Positions 42,488-51,900 of a stretch of 54,290 nt of DNA are shown here, piece by piece. Under the pieces are notes generated by a model. It ran no database searches. It was not told where the DNA came from and saw nothing but the letters and a program-made list of their open reading frames with translations. The position numbers and the translations under genes were made by a program. Origin of the DNA: Archangium sp. (GTDB lineage: Bacteria; Myxococcota; Myxococcia; Myxococcales; Myxococcaceae); NCBI GenBank assembly GCA_030681645.1, contig JAUXRX010000051.1, forward strand, positions 1-54,290, given 5' to 3'. Position 1 is the stretch's first letter. Each line of letters begins with the position of its first letter.

Positions 42488-43066
42488 TCAGTCGCCCTGC
42501 ACGTCGACCGTCTCGCCGCCTTCGGGCGTGCGGATGACGCGGATCTCGCGGCGCATGCCACCGCTGGGCGGCATCATCATCATCATGCGCTCGGGGCCCG
42601 GCATCTCGGCCTGCAGCTTGTCCCACGCCTCGGGACCGACGGCCTTGCGGATGCGCACCATCAACCCCATGCGGTTCTTCCGCACGGCGAGCTCGGCGCG
42701 GCTGACCACCTCGAGCTTGTTCATCACGGCGGGCTCGTCGACAGCCGGCTGGGCGAGGGTCTTCTCGAGCTCGAGCTGCGCGCGCTTGAGGTCGGCCTCG
42801 AGGGTGATCAGCGCCTCGTTCGCCTCGAACGAGAGGTCGCGCACCTTCTTCACGGTCTCGGCGGGAATGCCGGCCTTCTGCGCGATGCCGGGAGGAATGC
42901 CTGGAGGGCCTCCGAACGGCATGCCGCCCATGCCCATCATGGGAGGCATCGGGGGCATGGGTGCCGCCGGCGGCGCGGGCGCGCGGGGCGGCGGAGGAGG
43001 ACGGGGCGTGGCCTGCGCGAAGCAGACGGCAGCGGACAGCAGCGGAACGAGCATCAGTGACTTCAT
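42488..43066 (-). CDS. Spy/CpxP-like periplasmic Met-rich protein
   Basis: 192 aa. The signal peptide is MKSLMLVPLLSAAVCFAQA. A Pro/Met-rich stretch follows (MPPMPPMMGMGGMPFGGPP), then a long helical hairpin with KKVRDLSFEANEALITLEADLKRAQLELEKTL and KLEVVSRAELAVRKNRMGLMVRIRKA, as in Spy/CpxP/ZraP or CnrX-type proteins. A second Met cluster (MMMMM) follows. Its start overlaps the stop of the anti-sigma gene (ATGA). The Met clusters suggest Cu(I) or Ag(I) sensing, which is inference. Confidence 0.8.
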   Translation of the reverse strand: MKSLMLVPLLSAAVCFAQATPRPPPPPRAPAPPAAPMPPMPPMMGMGGMPFGGPPGIPPGIAQKAGIPAETVKKVRDLSFEANEALITLEADLKRAQLELEKTLAQPAVDEPAVMNKLEVVSRAELAVRKNRMGLMVRIRKAVGPEAWDKLQAEMPGPERMMMMMPPSGGMRREIRVIRTPEGGETVDVQGD

Positions 43067-43602
43067 GGTGAATCCTCCGAGGTGTAGACGACGGGTGAAG
43101 CGACGCGCCCCAGCGAGCGCATCGGGTGAGTCCTTCGCGGCGCGGTCCAGCGGGGCAACGCGCCGAACGCCCGGGTCGCGGCCTCGTCGTCGCGGGGATC
43201 GCGCGAGAGATCGGCGGTGACCGAGGCCTGCAGCAGGGCCAGCGCGAAGAAGTCACCCTCGGGGGCGTTCTGCACCAGCACCGGCATGGCCAGCTCGAGG
43301 CGCACGGGCTGGTGCTCCACCACCGCCGGAGCCGGGCGGCTTCCGAACTCGAGCTGGTACAAGCCCAGCCCCCCGCCGAGCGCGAGCACCAGGCCCGCCA
43401 CGATGCCGGCGCGGCGCTGGACCTCGGCGAGGGGGCGCCGCCGGCTGCGACCGAGCGAGAGCCCGCGCAGGCGCAGGGCCTCGCGATGGGCGGCACCGAG
43501 CGCGCGGCACGCATCACACGAGGCGAGGTGCGCCTCGAAGCCCCCGGGCCTCGCCAGCGTCTCATCCAGCACCGCCTGTTCCATCTGCTCACACGGGCTC
43601 AT
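43063..43602 (-). CDS. Anti-sigma factor with zinc-finger and one TM segment
   Basis: 179 aa from ATG 43602 (MSPCEQMEQAVLDE). A zf-HC2-type motif HLASCDACRALG lies at about residues 28-40. A single membrane span IVAGLVLALGGGLGLYQ follows (around 80), then a periplasmic domain. Its start overlaps the ECF sigma stop, and its stop overlaps the Spy-like start, each by four bases. The order and coupling match CnrH-CnrY-CnrX-type sigma/anti-sigma/sensor systems. Confidence 0.87.
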   Translation of the reverse strand: MSPCEQMEQAVLDETLARPGGFEAHLASCDACRALGAAHREALRLRGLSLGRSRRRPLAEVQRRAGIVAGLVLALGGGLGLYQLEFGSRPAPAVVEHQPVRLELAMPVLVQNAPEGDFFALALLQASVTADLSRDPRDDEAATRAFGALPRWTAPRRTHPMRSLGRVASPVVYTSEDSP

Positions 43603-44141
43603 GACGTTTCCTCTTCCAGGGCACCGGCGGCCCGCAGCGCGGTGACGGCGCGCTGCACGTGAACGCGGACCGTGCCGCGATCGATGCTCATCGCCCCGGC
43701 CACCTCCTCGAAGGTCCACCCTTCGAGGTAGCGCAAGGTGAAGGCCAGCGACTGCCGCGCCGGGAGCCGCTCCAATGCCGCCAGCAACCGGGCGTGGTGT
43801 TCCTTCTTCTCCACCGCCGCGTCGGGCGGGGGCACGACGTCTTCCTCGGCCACCTGCAGCACCGCGCCCACCAGGTTCCAGAAGCGCCGCCGCCTCAGGT
43901 GGGAAAAGGCCCGGTTCACCACGATGCGCCGCAGCCACCCTTCCCTCGCCGCCTCGTTCCGCACCGTGTCCCAGCGGCTCAGCGCGTCGACCAGCGCACC
44001 CTGCACCACATCGCGGGCCTCCTCGGTGTCCCACACCAGCCGACGTGCGAGGGCTTCCAGCCGGGGGCGGGCCGCAGTCAGGGCCGCATTTCGACTTACA
44101 ACCGGAGCGGCGGCTGGTGACACGCTGACGGAATTCAGCAT
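43599..44141 (-). CDS. ECF sigma factor controlled by adjacent anti-sigma
   Basis: 180 aa from ATG 44141, with an AGGTGA site 5 bp upstream. Region 2 is RPRLEALARRLVWDTEEARDVVQGALVDALSRWDTVRNEAAREGWLRRIVVNRAF, containing the ARDVVQ core. Region 4 is LPARQSLAFTLRYLEGWTFEEVAGAMSIDRGTVRVHVQRAVTAL. It is the first gene of a three- or four-gene operon and divergent from the kinase gene at 44242. Confidence 0.88.
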   Translation of the reverse strand: MLNSVSVSPAAAPVVSRNAALTAARPRLEALARRLVWDTEEARDVVQGALVDALSRWDTVRNEAAREGWLRRIVVNRAFSHLRRRRFWNLVGAVLQVAEEDVVPPPDAAVEKKEHHARLLAALERLPARQSLAFTLRYLEGWTFEEVAGAMSIDRGTVRVHVQRAVTALRAAGALEEETS

Positions 44142-44241
44142 GAAATCACCTGCCACTTCCGCCGCTTCGGCGTATTGGTGAGCCGCGTCGTCATCTCTCG
44201 AACGGAAGAGACGAACGGCAGGAGAGTTCGGCATACCGCCC

Positions 44242-46095
<1,854 letters not shown>

Positions 46096-46107
46096 ACGAG
46101 CTCGAGA

Positions 46108-46677
46108 ATGAACAGAGTCCTGATCGTCGTCGTGGCGCTGGGATGTTCGTCGCTGGCCTGCTCGGGCACGCCGCCCGGTAACGACGCCGGTGTGGGCGGT
46201 GGAGGTGGCGCTGCAGGCGGAGGCGCGGGTGGCGGAAGCGGGGGCCTGGACGCCGGCACCGATGCGGGTGTCGACCCCTTCCTCGGAGACTGGACGCTCG
46301 CCGGCAACGTGTTCGTCACCATCAGCGGCCAGGGCACCACCGTCAGCTTCGCCACGACCGTGACGAAGGGCACCGACGGCAACTACCGCTTCGCCATCCC
46401 CAACGGGTGCGAACTCGTCTACGTGCCCACCGCGGTGAGCACCCTGCACTCGCTCACGCCCATGACGTCGTGCACGGTGAACACCTCGGCCGACACCGAG
46501 TTCATCCTCTCGGGCAACCCGGTGACGAGCAGCGGCGCGGTGGAGATCGTCATCACCAGCTCCGACGCCACGCTCTCGGGCAACACCCTGGCGGTGAGCG
46601 GCAGCGGCACCGGGAAGAACGGCGTCAATGGCGCCGTCTACGACATGACCTTCAGCTACACGGGCACGCGCCGCTGA
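46108..46677 (+). CDS. Gly-rich-tethered lipoprotein
   Basis: 189 aa. Signal peptide MNRVLIVVVALGCSSLAC with lipobox SLAC. A poly-Gly and DAG-rich tether (GVGGGGGAAGGGAGGGSGG, DAGTDAGVDP) precedes a small beta-rich domain (LGDWTLAGNVFVTISGQGTTVSF...AVYDMTFSYTGTRR), resembling a lipocalin-like outer-membrane domain. It is 12 bp downstream of the kinase gene and its stop overlaps the next gene. Confidence 0.78.
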   Translation: MNRVLIVVVALGCSSLACSGTPPGNDAGVGGGGGAAGGGAGGGSGGLDAGTDAGVDPFLGDWTLAGNVFVTISGQGTTVSFATTVTKGTDGNYRFAIPNGCELVYVPTAVSTLHSLTPMTSCTVNTSADTEFILSGNPVTSSGAVEIVITSSDATLSGNTLAVSGSGTGKNGVNGAVYDMTFSYTGTRR

Positions 46678-48212
46678 AGCGGCTCCTGCTGCTCCTGGTC
46701 CTCGCCTCGTGCCGCGAGGTGGCGGGCGGTGATGCGGGGCCACCCGGCGCGCCTGACGCCGCGTGGCGCTCGTCGCTCTACCCTGCTGACTGGACGCCCG
46801 CCTTCACCGACGACGCCGGCCGCTTCCTGCACGACTTCTCCTATGCCGGGTTCGCGCGCGGCGAGCGCGAGCCCCTGGCGCCGGCGCGGGTGCTGCGGGT
46901 GGAGAACGACGGCGGCGACATGACCGCGCTCGTGCAGGCGGCGCTCGACGACGCGTCGCTGGACGGGGGCGTGGTGCTGCTGCCCGCGGGTGACTGGCGC
47001 TTCGACGGGCAGCTCGTGGTGCGCGGCTCGCACGTGGTGCTGCGCGGTGAAGGCGCCGCCACCCGGCTGCGCTTCACGAAGAACTTCGGCCTCGACGGCA
47101 CCAGCCAGGTGCAGCTCGGCACCACGCCCCGCTTCGAGGGCGAGTGGCCGCTCACGCGCGACGCGCAGCCGCGCGAGTTCGCGGTGCAGGTGGGGGCGGG
47201 CGACGCAGGCGCGGTGCAGGCCGGAGACGAGGTCGCGCTGGGGCACGTCATCACCGACGAGTTCATCGCCGCGCACGGGATGACCGGCGTGTGGCGCGCC
47301 TTCAACGGCACCTGGCAACCCTTCGAGTGGCGCACGGTGGTGAGCGTGTCGAACGGGGTGGTGACGCTCGACGTTCCGGTGCGCTCGCCGCTGCTGCTGC
47401 GCGACGGGGCCTCGCTGCGGAAGGCCGGCGGGCTGGTGCGCGAGGTGGGCGTGGAGTCGCTCTCGCTGAGCGACACCATCGACCCGGGCGCGGCGTACCT
47501 GCTCACCCAGGTGCACCTGGTGGGGCTCACCGGCGTGGTCGACGGCTTCGTGCGCGACGTGCGCTCGTTCTCCGACGACGGCGGGGCCGAGCTGCAGTCG
47601 GGCGGCGTGCTGGTGCTGCTGAGCAAGCGGGTCACCGTGTCGGGCTCGACGCTGGGCCGCGCGCAACATCGCGGGGGCGGCGGCAACGGCTACCTGTTCG
47701 AGGTGCGGCAGTCGTCCGACGTGCTGTTCCGCGACTGCCACGGCCACGACGGGCGGCACAACTTCATCCAGAACTGGGGCTTCGGCACCACGGGGGTGGT
47801 GTGGCTGCGCGTCACCTCGGAGCGCGGCTTCGCCACGGCCACGCCGGGCGGGACGCAGGGCGGCGTGGGCTATTCCGAATTCCACCACTCGCTGGCCACC
47901 GCCAACCTCATCGACTCGAGCCGCTTCGACGACGGCTTTTCCATCGTCAACCGCGGCGCGGAGTCGACGGGCGCGGGCCACACCGGCACCCAGAACGTGT
48001 TGTGGAACACCTCGGGCACGGGGCTGGTGCGCTCGATGCAGTGGGGCTGGGGGGCGGTGGTGGGCACCACGGGCGTCGCTGTCGCGCTCGAGGAGTTCTT
48101 CATCGGCGACGGCACGAAGCCACTCGATCTCGCCGAGGGCCTCGACGCGGGTGCGCTGCTCGAGCCGCGGTCGCTGTACGAAGACCAGCAGCGCCGGCGC
48201 CTGGGCCGCTGA
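46674..48212 (+). CDS. Beta-helix lipoprotein, CTG start proposed
   Basis: 512 aa from CTG 46674, read as MKRLLLLLVLASC. The CTG overlaps the TGA of the preceding gene (CTGA), and no ATG/GTG/TTG lies between the expected signal peptide and far upstream. A later GTG would remove the lipobox LASC. The mature protein is a right-handed beta-helix/pectate-lyase-like fold: DMTALVQAALDDASLDGGVVLLPAGDWRFDG, HVVLRGEGAATRLRF, GRHNFIQNWGFGTTGVVWLRV. Catalytic residues cannot be assigned. It is probably a secreted polysaccharide-binding or -lysing protein. Confidence 0.82.
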   Translation: MKRLLLLLVLASCREVAGGDAGPPGAPDAAWRSSLYPADWTPAFTDDAGRFLHDFSYAGFARGEREPLAPARVLRVENDGGDMTALVQAALDDASLDGGVVLLPAGDWRFDGQLVVRGSHVVLRGEGAATRLRFTKNFGLDGTSQVQLGTTPRFEGEWPLTRDAQPREFAVQVGAGDAGAVQAGDEVALGHVITDEFIAAHGMTGVWRAFNGTWQPFEWRTVVSVSNGVVTLDVPVRSPLLLRDGASLRKAGGLVREVGVESLSLSDTIDPGAAYLLTQVHLVGLTGVVDGFVRDVRSFSDDGGAELQSGGVLVLLSKRVTVSGSTLGRAQHRGGGGNGYLFEVRQSSDVLFRDCHGHDGRHNFIQNWGFGTTGVVWLRVTSERGFATATPGGTQGGVGYSEFHHSLATANLIDSSRFDDGFSIVNRGAESTGAGHTGTQNVLWNTSGTGLVRSMQWGWGAVVGTTGVAVALEEFFIGDGTKPLDLAEGLDAGALLEPRSLYEDQQRRRLGR

Positions 48213-48230
48213 GGTTTGGCGGGAACAGCC

Positions 48231-48311
48231 CCCGTTCAGCCCGAGCGGAGTCGAGGGCCGCGCGCCAACCGATCGGAACTCCATCCCTCGACTCCGCGCG
48301 GGATGAACGGG
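48231..48311. repeat. Long REP-like inverted repeat
   Basis: Two 27-nt arms, 48231-48257 and 48285-48311, pair with two mismatches around a 27-nt loop. The arm begins CCCGTTCAGCCCGAGCGG and ends GTCGAGGG. It lies between convergent genes and is the best-formed copy of the element also seen at 19379 and 26249. Confidence 0.9.
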
Positions 48312-48317
48312 CGCGGC

Positions 48318-48785
48318 TCAGAGCTGCGCGCGCATGGCGGCTTCGACCAACGGCACCTGCGCGGGGTTGAGCAGCACCTTCGCGCGCTCGAGCGTGGCCC
48401 AGACGGCGCGATCGACCTCGGGGATGCGGATCATCCGCCCCGAGCGCGGCGGGTGCTCGACGTCGATCTCGTTGGAACGGATGGTGGCCGGGTCGAGCTC
48501 TCCGCGCGCCGCGAAGGCGATCACGTGTTTGCCGCTCTTGAGGGCGATCTCCCCCAGCGGCACGTAGGGGCCGGGAGGCGCCGGGTGGCCGACCTCTTCC
48601 ATGAACTCGCGCTGCGCCGCCGCGAGCGGCTCTTCGCCTTCGTCGAGCAGGCCCTTGGGCAGGCTCCACGCGCCCTCGTCCTTCCTGGCCCAGAAGGGCC
48701 CGCCGGGGTGCACCAGCAACACCTCACGCGCCAGCCCGTCGCCGCGGATCAACGCGATGCCCGCTGAGCGTCTCGCCGTCGCCAT
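48318..48785 (-). CDS. NUDIX hydrolase
   Basis: 155 aa. Nudix box GLLDEGEEPLAAAQREFMEEVG (about residues 45-66) with the GX5EX7REUXEEXGU layout. N-terminal strand SAGIALIRGDGLAREVLLVHPGGPFWARKDEGAWSLPKG fits dinucleoside-polyphosphate-type NUDIX enzymes. The substrate is not determinable. Confidence 0.92.
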   Translation of the reverse strand: MATARRSAGIALIRGDGLAREVLLVHPGGPFWARKDEGAWSLPKGLLDEGEEPLAAAQREFMEEVGHPAPPGPYVPLGEIALKSGKHVIAFAARGELDPATIRSNEIDVEHPPRSGRMIRIPEVDRAVWATLERAKVLLNPAQVPLVEAAMRAQL

Positions 48786-48828
48786 GGCCGCTCCCTACTC
48801 CCTGACGCCGCCAGGGCGTGAGACCGAG

Positions 48829-48880
48829 TTGGCGTAACACGACTTGTCAAAACGTATTACGCCAAGTTACGTTACGCGAA
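48829..48880 (+). promoter_or_regulatory. Palindrome-bearing, probably leaderless promoter
   Basis: An AT-richer island before the ATPase gene has TTGTCA (48844-48849) and TACGTT (48868-48873) spaced 18 bp, so transcription could start at or near the ATG at 48880. Inverted repeats TTGGCGTAA (48829-48837) and TTACGCCAA (48857-48865) flank the -35. This looks like a repressor site. Confidence 0.5.
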
Positions 48881-50256
48881 TGAGCCAGTCCTTCTTCGGC
48901 CGGAGCCGTGAGCTGTCCGTGCTGGAACATCAACGCAGCACGGCAGGCGGGAGCTTCGTGCCGGTCTACGGGCGGCGGCGCATCGGCAAGACCGAACTCC
49001 TGCGCCACTTCAGCGCCCGGCACCGCGGCGTCTTTCACATGGGCAAGGTCGCCCCCGCCGCGCTGCAGCTCAAGGAATTCATGCTCGAGGCGGCGCGCGC
49101 CCTCGACGAGCCGGTGCTGGCCGCCGCCACGCTGGGCTCGTGGAAGGAAGCGCTCGAGCTCGTGGTCGGGCGGTGGAAGGGCCCTGGCAAGCTGGTGCTG
49201 ATCCTCGACGAGTTCCAGTGGACGGCCCAGGCGAGCCCCGAGCTCCCCTCGGTGCTGCAGGACCTGTGGGATCGCAGCTGGAAGCGCAGCGGCAAGGTGA
49301 TGCTCATCCTCTGCGGTTCGTTCATTGGCTTCATGGAGCGCGAGGTGCTGGGCGAGAACAGCCCGCTCTTCGGCCGGCGCACCGCCCAGATTCACTTGAA
49401 GCCCTTCACCTTCCCGGAGTCGCGGCAGTTTCACCCGAGCATGTCGATCGAGCAGCAGGCGCTCACCTGGTTCATCTGCGGCGGCGTGGCCCAGTACCTG
49501 GAATCGTTCGATGGCCGTGCGTCCTTCCGGCAGAACGTCGAGCGCACCCTGCTCGACGAGTTCGCCCCGCTGTTCCGGGAACCTGAGTTCCTCCTGCGCG
49601 AGGAACTGCGCGACGTGGCCCCCTTTCACGCGGTGTTGATGGCCATCGCCACGGGCTCGCACACGCTCAAGACCATCGCCCAGGGCTCCGGGGTGCCCGA
49701 GCGCAACCTGCACTACACGCTCGAGCAGCTCATCTCGCTCGGGTACGTGTCGCGCCGCTACCCGGTGACGGGCACGAAGCCTCGCCGCACCGACGTGCGC
49801 TTCGTGCTCGACGACGCCCTGCTTCGCTTCTGGTTCAGGTTCGTCTTTCCCAACCGCAGCCAGCTGGCCCAGCTCGACGCCCACCGCGCCTGGGAGCGGG
49901 TGGTCGAGCCGCAGCTCGAGGCGTGGGCGGGCGGCTGCTTCGAGCGGCTCTGCCGCGAGGCCCTGCCCCGGTTGCTCGAGGAAGACGGCGTGAAGGCCGG
50001 GGTCGAGGTGGGCGCCTTCTGGTCGCGCGAGGTGGAGATCGACCTGGTCGGCGTGCGCGCCGACGGCGTCACCGAGCTGGGCGAGTGCAAGTGGGGCCCG
50101 GTGACGGCCGCGCAGCTCAGCGCGCAGCTCGCGCAGAAGGTGCTGCACTACCCGAACCCGAAGAACCACACGTTGAGGCGGCACGCCTTCGTGCGCACCT
50201 GGCGAGGGCGGGCGCCCGACGGCGTCGAGCTGCACCGCCTCGCCGACCTCGGCTGA
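48880..50256 (+). CDS. AAA-type ATPase with DUF234/nuclease-like C-terminus
   Basis: 458 aa from ATG 48880 (MSQSFFGRSRELSVLE), the family's usual start; the frame is open to TTG 48844. Walker A is GRRRIGKT (31-38), Walker B LVLILDEFQW (about 105-112). A winged-helix-like middle follows (TIAQGSGVPERNLHYTLEQLISLGYVSRRYP). The C-terminal DUF234 domain holds EIDLVGVRADGVTELGECKW, an Asp...Glu-x-Lys arrangement like PD-(D/E)xK nucleases. These genes are scattered, mobile-looking ATPases; function is unknown, possibly defence or DNA processing. Confidence 0.9.
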   Translation: MSQSFFGRSRELSVLEHQRSTAGGSFVPVYGRRRIGKTELLRHFSARHRGVFHMGKVAPAALQLKEFMLEAARALDEPVLAAATLGSWKEALELVVGRWKGPGKLVLILDEFQWTAQASPELPSVLQDLWDRSWKRSGKVMLILCGSFIGFMEREVLGENSPLFGRRTAQIHLKPFTFPESRQFHPSMSIEQQALTWFICGGVAQYLESFDGRASFRQNVERTLLDEFAPLFREPEFLLREELRDVAPFHAVLMAIATGSHTLKTIAQGSGVPERNLHYTLEQLISLGYVSRRYPVTGTKPRRTDVRFVLDDALLRFWFRFVFPNRSQLAQLDAHRAWERVVEPQLEAWAGGCFERLCREALPRLLEEDGVKAGVEVGAFWSREVEIDLVGVRADGVTELGECKWGPVTAAQLSAQLAQKVLHYPNPKNHTLRRHAFVRTWRGRAPDGVELHRLADLG

Positions 50257-50259
50257 GGG

Positions 50260-51540
50260 CTACGGCTTCTGGCAGCCGTACTTCCCCTCGAACCTCGAGG
50301 CGCCGGCGCGGATCGCGTCGTCGATGGCCAGGCGCGGCAGCCACACCTCGGCGTCGTCGCCGACGGCGTTCGCCTGCAGCGGCAGCCCCAGCATGCCGCG
50401 CAGGGCGTTGGCGCCGTTGTTGGCAGCCTTCGCCTTCGCGTCGACCGAGGCGCGGCTGATCTCCTTGCGGCCGGCGTAGAGCCTGGCGAACGCCTCACCC
50501 ACCGGCACCTTGATCTCGGCCGAGAGGTTGTCGGTGGAAGCCTCGAGCTGATCGGCCTCGTCCTCGAACTCCGAGACCTTCACCGAGGTGTTGAACTCGC
50601 GGTAGTCGTAGAGCCGGTTGCCGGTGAAGAGGTTGTCCTTGAGGGTGAGCTTCTTCGCCAGCTTGATGTTGTCGACGCCGCCGTAGTCCCCGAAGGCGAA
50701 GACGTTGCCCGACGCGGTGAGGGCGACTTCCTGGTCGAGCTTGAGCCCGTTGCCCCCGTAGCTGGCGATGGGGTCGTGCTTCCACGAGAAGAGGACGGTG
50801 TTGTTCTCGATGATGAACTGGGAGAAGCCCTTGTTGTCGCGCGGCTTCCACTTGCTCTGCACGAAGATGCCTTCGCCGGTGTTGTTGATCACCAGGTTGT
50901 TCCTGATGGTGATCTTCGAGTTCTGGTTGCCCCACGCGCTGATGGCGCCGCCGGTGGGGGCGGTGTTCATCACCACGTTGTTCGAGATGGTGCCCGAGCA
51001 GTCGACGGGCACCTCGAACTTGATGCCGCCCGACTCGGGCGTGGCGTTGAGGTTCTTGCCCGCGTTCGCCAGCCGGCTGATCAGCAGCTCCTGCTCGCCC
51101 AGGTAGTGATTGCGCGGGCCGTTGTCGAAGACGATGCCGTCGACGAGCATCTCGGCGCAGCGGTCGGCCTTGATGATCAGCCGGTAGCCGGTCGAGCCGC
51201 TCATGGCGTTGACGCCGGTGAAGATGGTGCGGTGCGCGCCCCAGGGGTCGCGCTTGCTGAAGTCGTCAGCCCAGCCGCCGACGATCTTCACGGCCGCGCC
51301 CACGGTGTCGCTGCCCGTCTCGTCGCGGCCCACGTACACGCCCTCGGCGATGTTGACGGTGTCGCCGTCTTTCAGCTTCGCCACGATGTTGCCGAGATCC
51401 TTCGCGGGCTTCTCCTTCGTGGCATCCTTGCCCTTGCCGCGGCCGATCGACACGAAGTACTCCTCGGCGAGCGCGGCGTTCGAGACGACGACGAGACAAG
51501 CCAGCAGGCGCGCAGCGCGCCCTGAAAACCGTCGGTGCAT
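50260..51540 (-). CDS. Exported right-handed beta-helix protein
   Basis: 426 aa with signal peptide ACLVVVSNAALA. Beta-helix features include KDATKEKPAKDLGNIVAKLKDGDTVNIAEGVYVG and repeated NNxxxxN units (SGTISNNVVMNTAPTGGAI, KITIRNNLVINNTGEGIFV, FIIENNTVLFSW). It resembles DUF1565/parallel beta-helix proteins and polysaccharide lyases. No catalytic site assigned. It lies convergent with the ATPase, only 3 bp apart. Confidence 0.82.
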   Translation of the reverse strand: MHRRFSGRAARLLACLVVVSNAALAEEYFVSIGRGKGKDATKEKPAKDLGNIVAKLKDGDTVNIAEGVYVGRDETGSDTVGAAVKIVGGWADDFSKRDPWGAHRTIFTGVNAMSGSTGYRLIIKADRCAEMLVDGIVFDNGPRNHYLGEQELLISRLANAGKNLNATPESGGIKFEVPVDCSGTISNNVVMNTAPTGGAISAWGNQNSKITIRNNLVINNTGEGIFVQSKWKPRDNKGFSQFIIENNTVLFSWKHDPIASYGGNGLKLDQEVALTASGNVFAFGDYGGVDNIKLAKKLTLKDNLFTGNRLYDYREFNTSVKVSEFEDEADQLEASTDNLSAEIKVPVGEAFARLYAGRKEISRASVDAKAKAANNGANALRGMLGLPLQANAVGDDAEVWLPRLAIDDAIRAGASRFEGKYGCQKP

Positions 51541-51612
51541 GTGGAACCCTCGCGGAAAAGCGTGTTCACAAGGCTAGCGAGGCGTTCCGGCCGCGCACGG
51601 GAAACGCGCGCG

Positions 51613-51840
51613 TCAGAATCGTGACGCGCAGGGTCTCTGCTGAGGCGGCCCTTCGATCTTCACGGTGAGGGTGACGCGCCGCCCCTGCCGCTCGAGCGCG
51701 AAGCGCAGCTCGTCGGCGGCCTCGAGGGCGCTGGAGGCGTCGAGCGCGGCCTCGGGCGAGCTGAGGTCGAGCAGCGTGTCGCCGTTGCGAAACCCGAGCG
51801 CGGCCCAGCGCGAGGCGGCGCGACTCACCGAGCGCCACAT
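51613..51840 (-). CDS. Small PDZ-like fragment
   Basis: 75 aa: WAALGFRNGDTLLDLSSPEAALDASSALEAADELRFALERQGRRVTLTVKIEG, the C-terminal strands of a PDZ domain as in GspC-type type II secretion proteins or HtrA. The first PDZ strand is missing, and an in-frame TGA stops the frame 11 codons upstream of the ATG. This looks like a gene remnant or a truncated domain. No type II secretion neighbours are seen. Confidence 0.45.
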   Translation of the reverse strand: MWRSVSRAASRWAALGFRNGDTLLDLSSPEAALDASSALEAADELRFALERQGRRVTLTVKIEGPPQQRPCASRF

Positions 51841-51900
51841 CAGAGGCCACGCCCTCGCGCGACGCTGGCTTCAGGGCCGCCCGTCTGCTCCGTTCGCACC

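Noticed and set aside
48844..48879. TTG 48844 as the start of the ATPase
   Set aside because: The region holds promoter-like elements and a palindrome, and the family usually begins at FFGR..EL, which follows ATG 48880.
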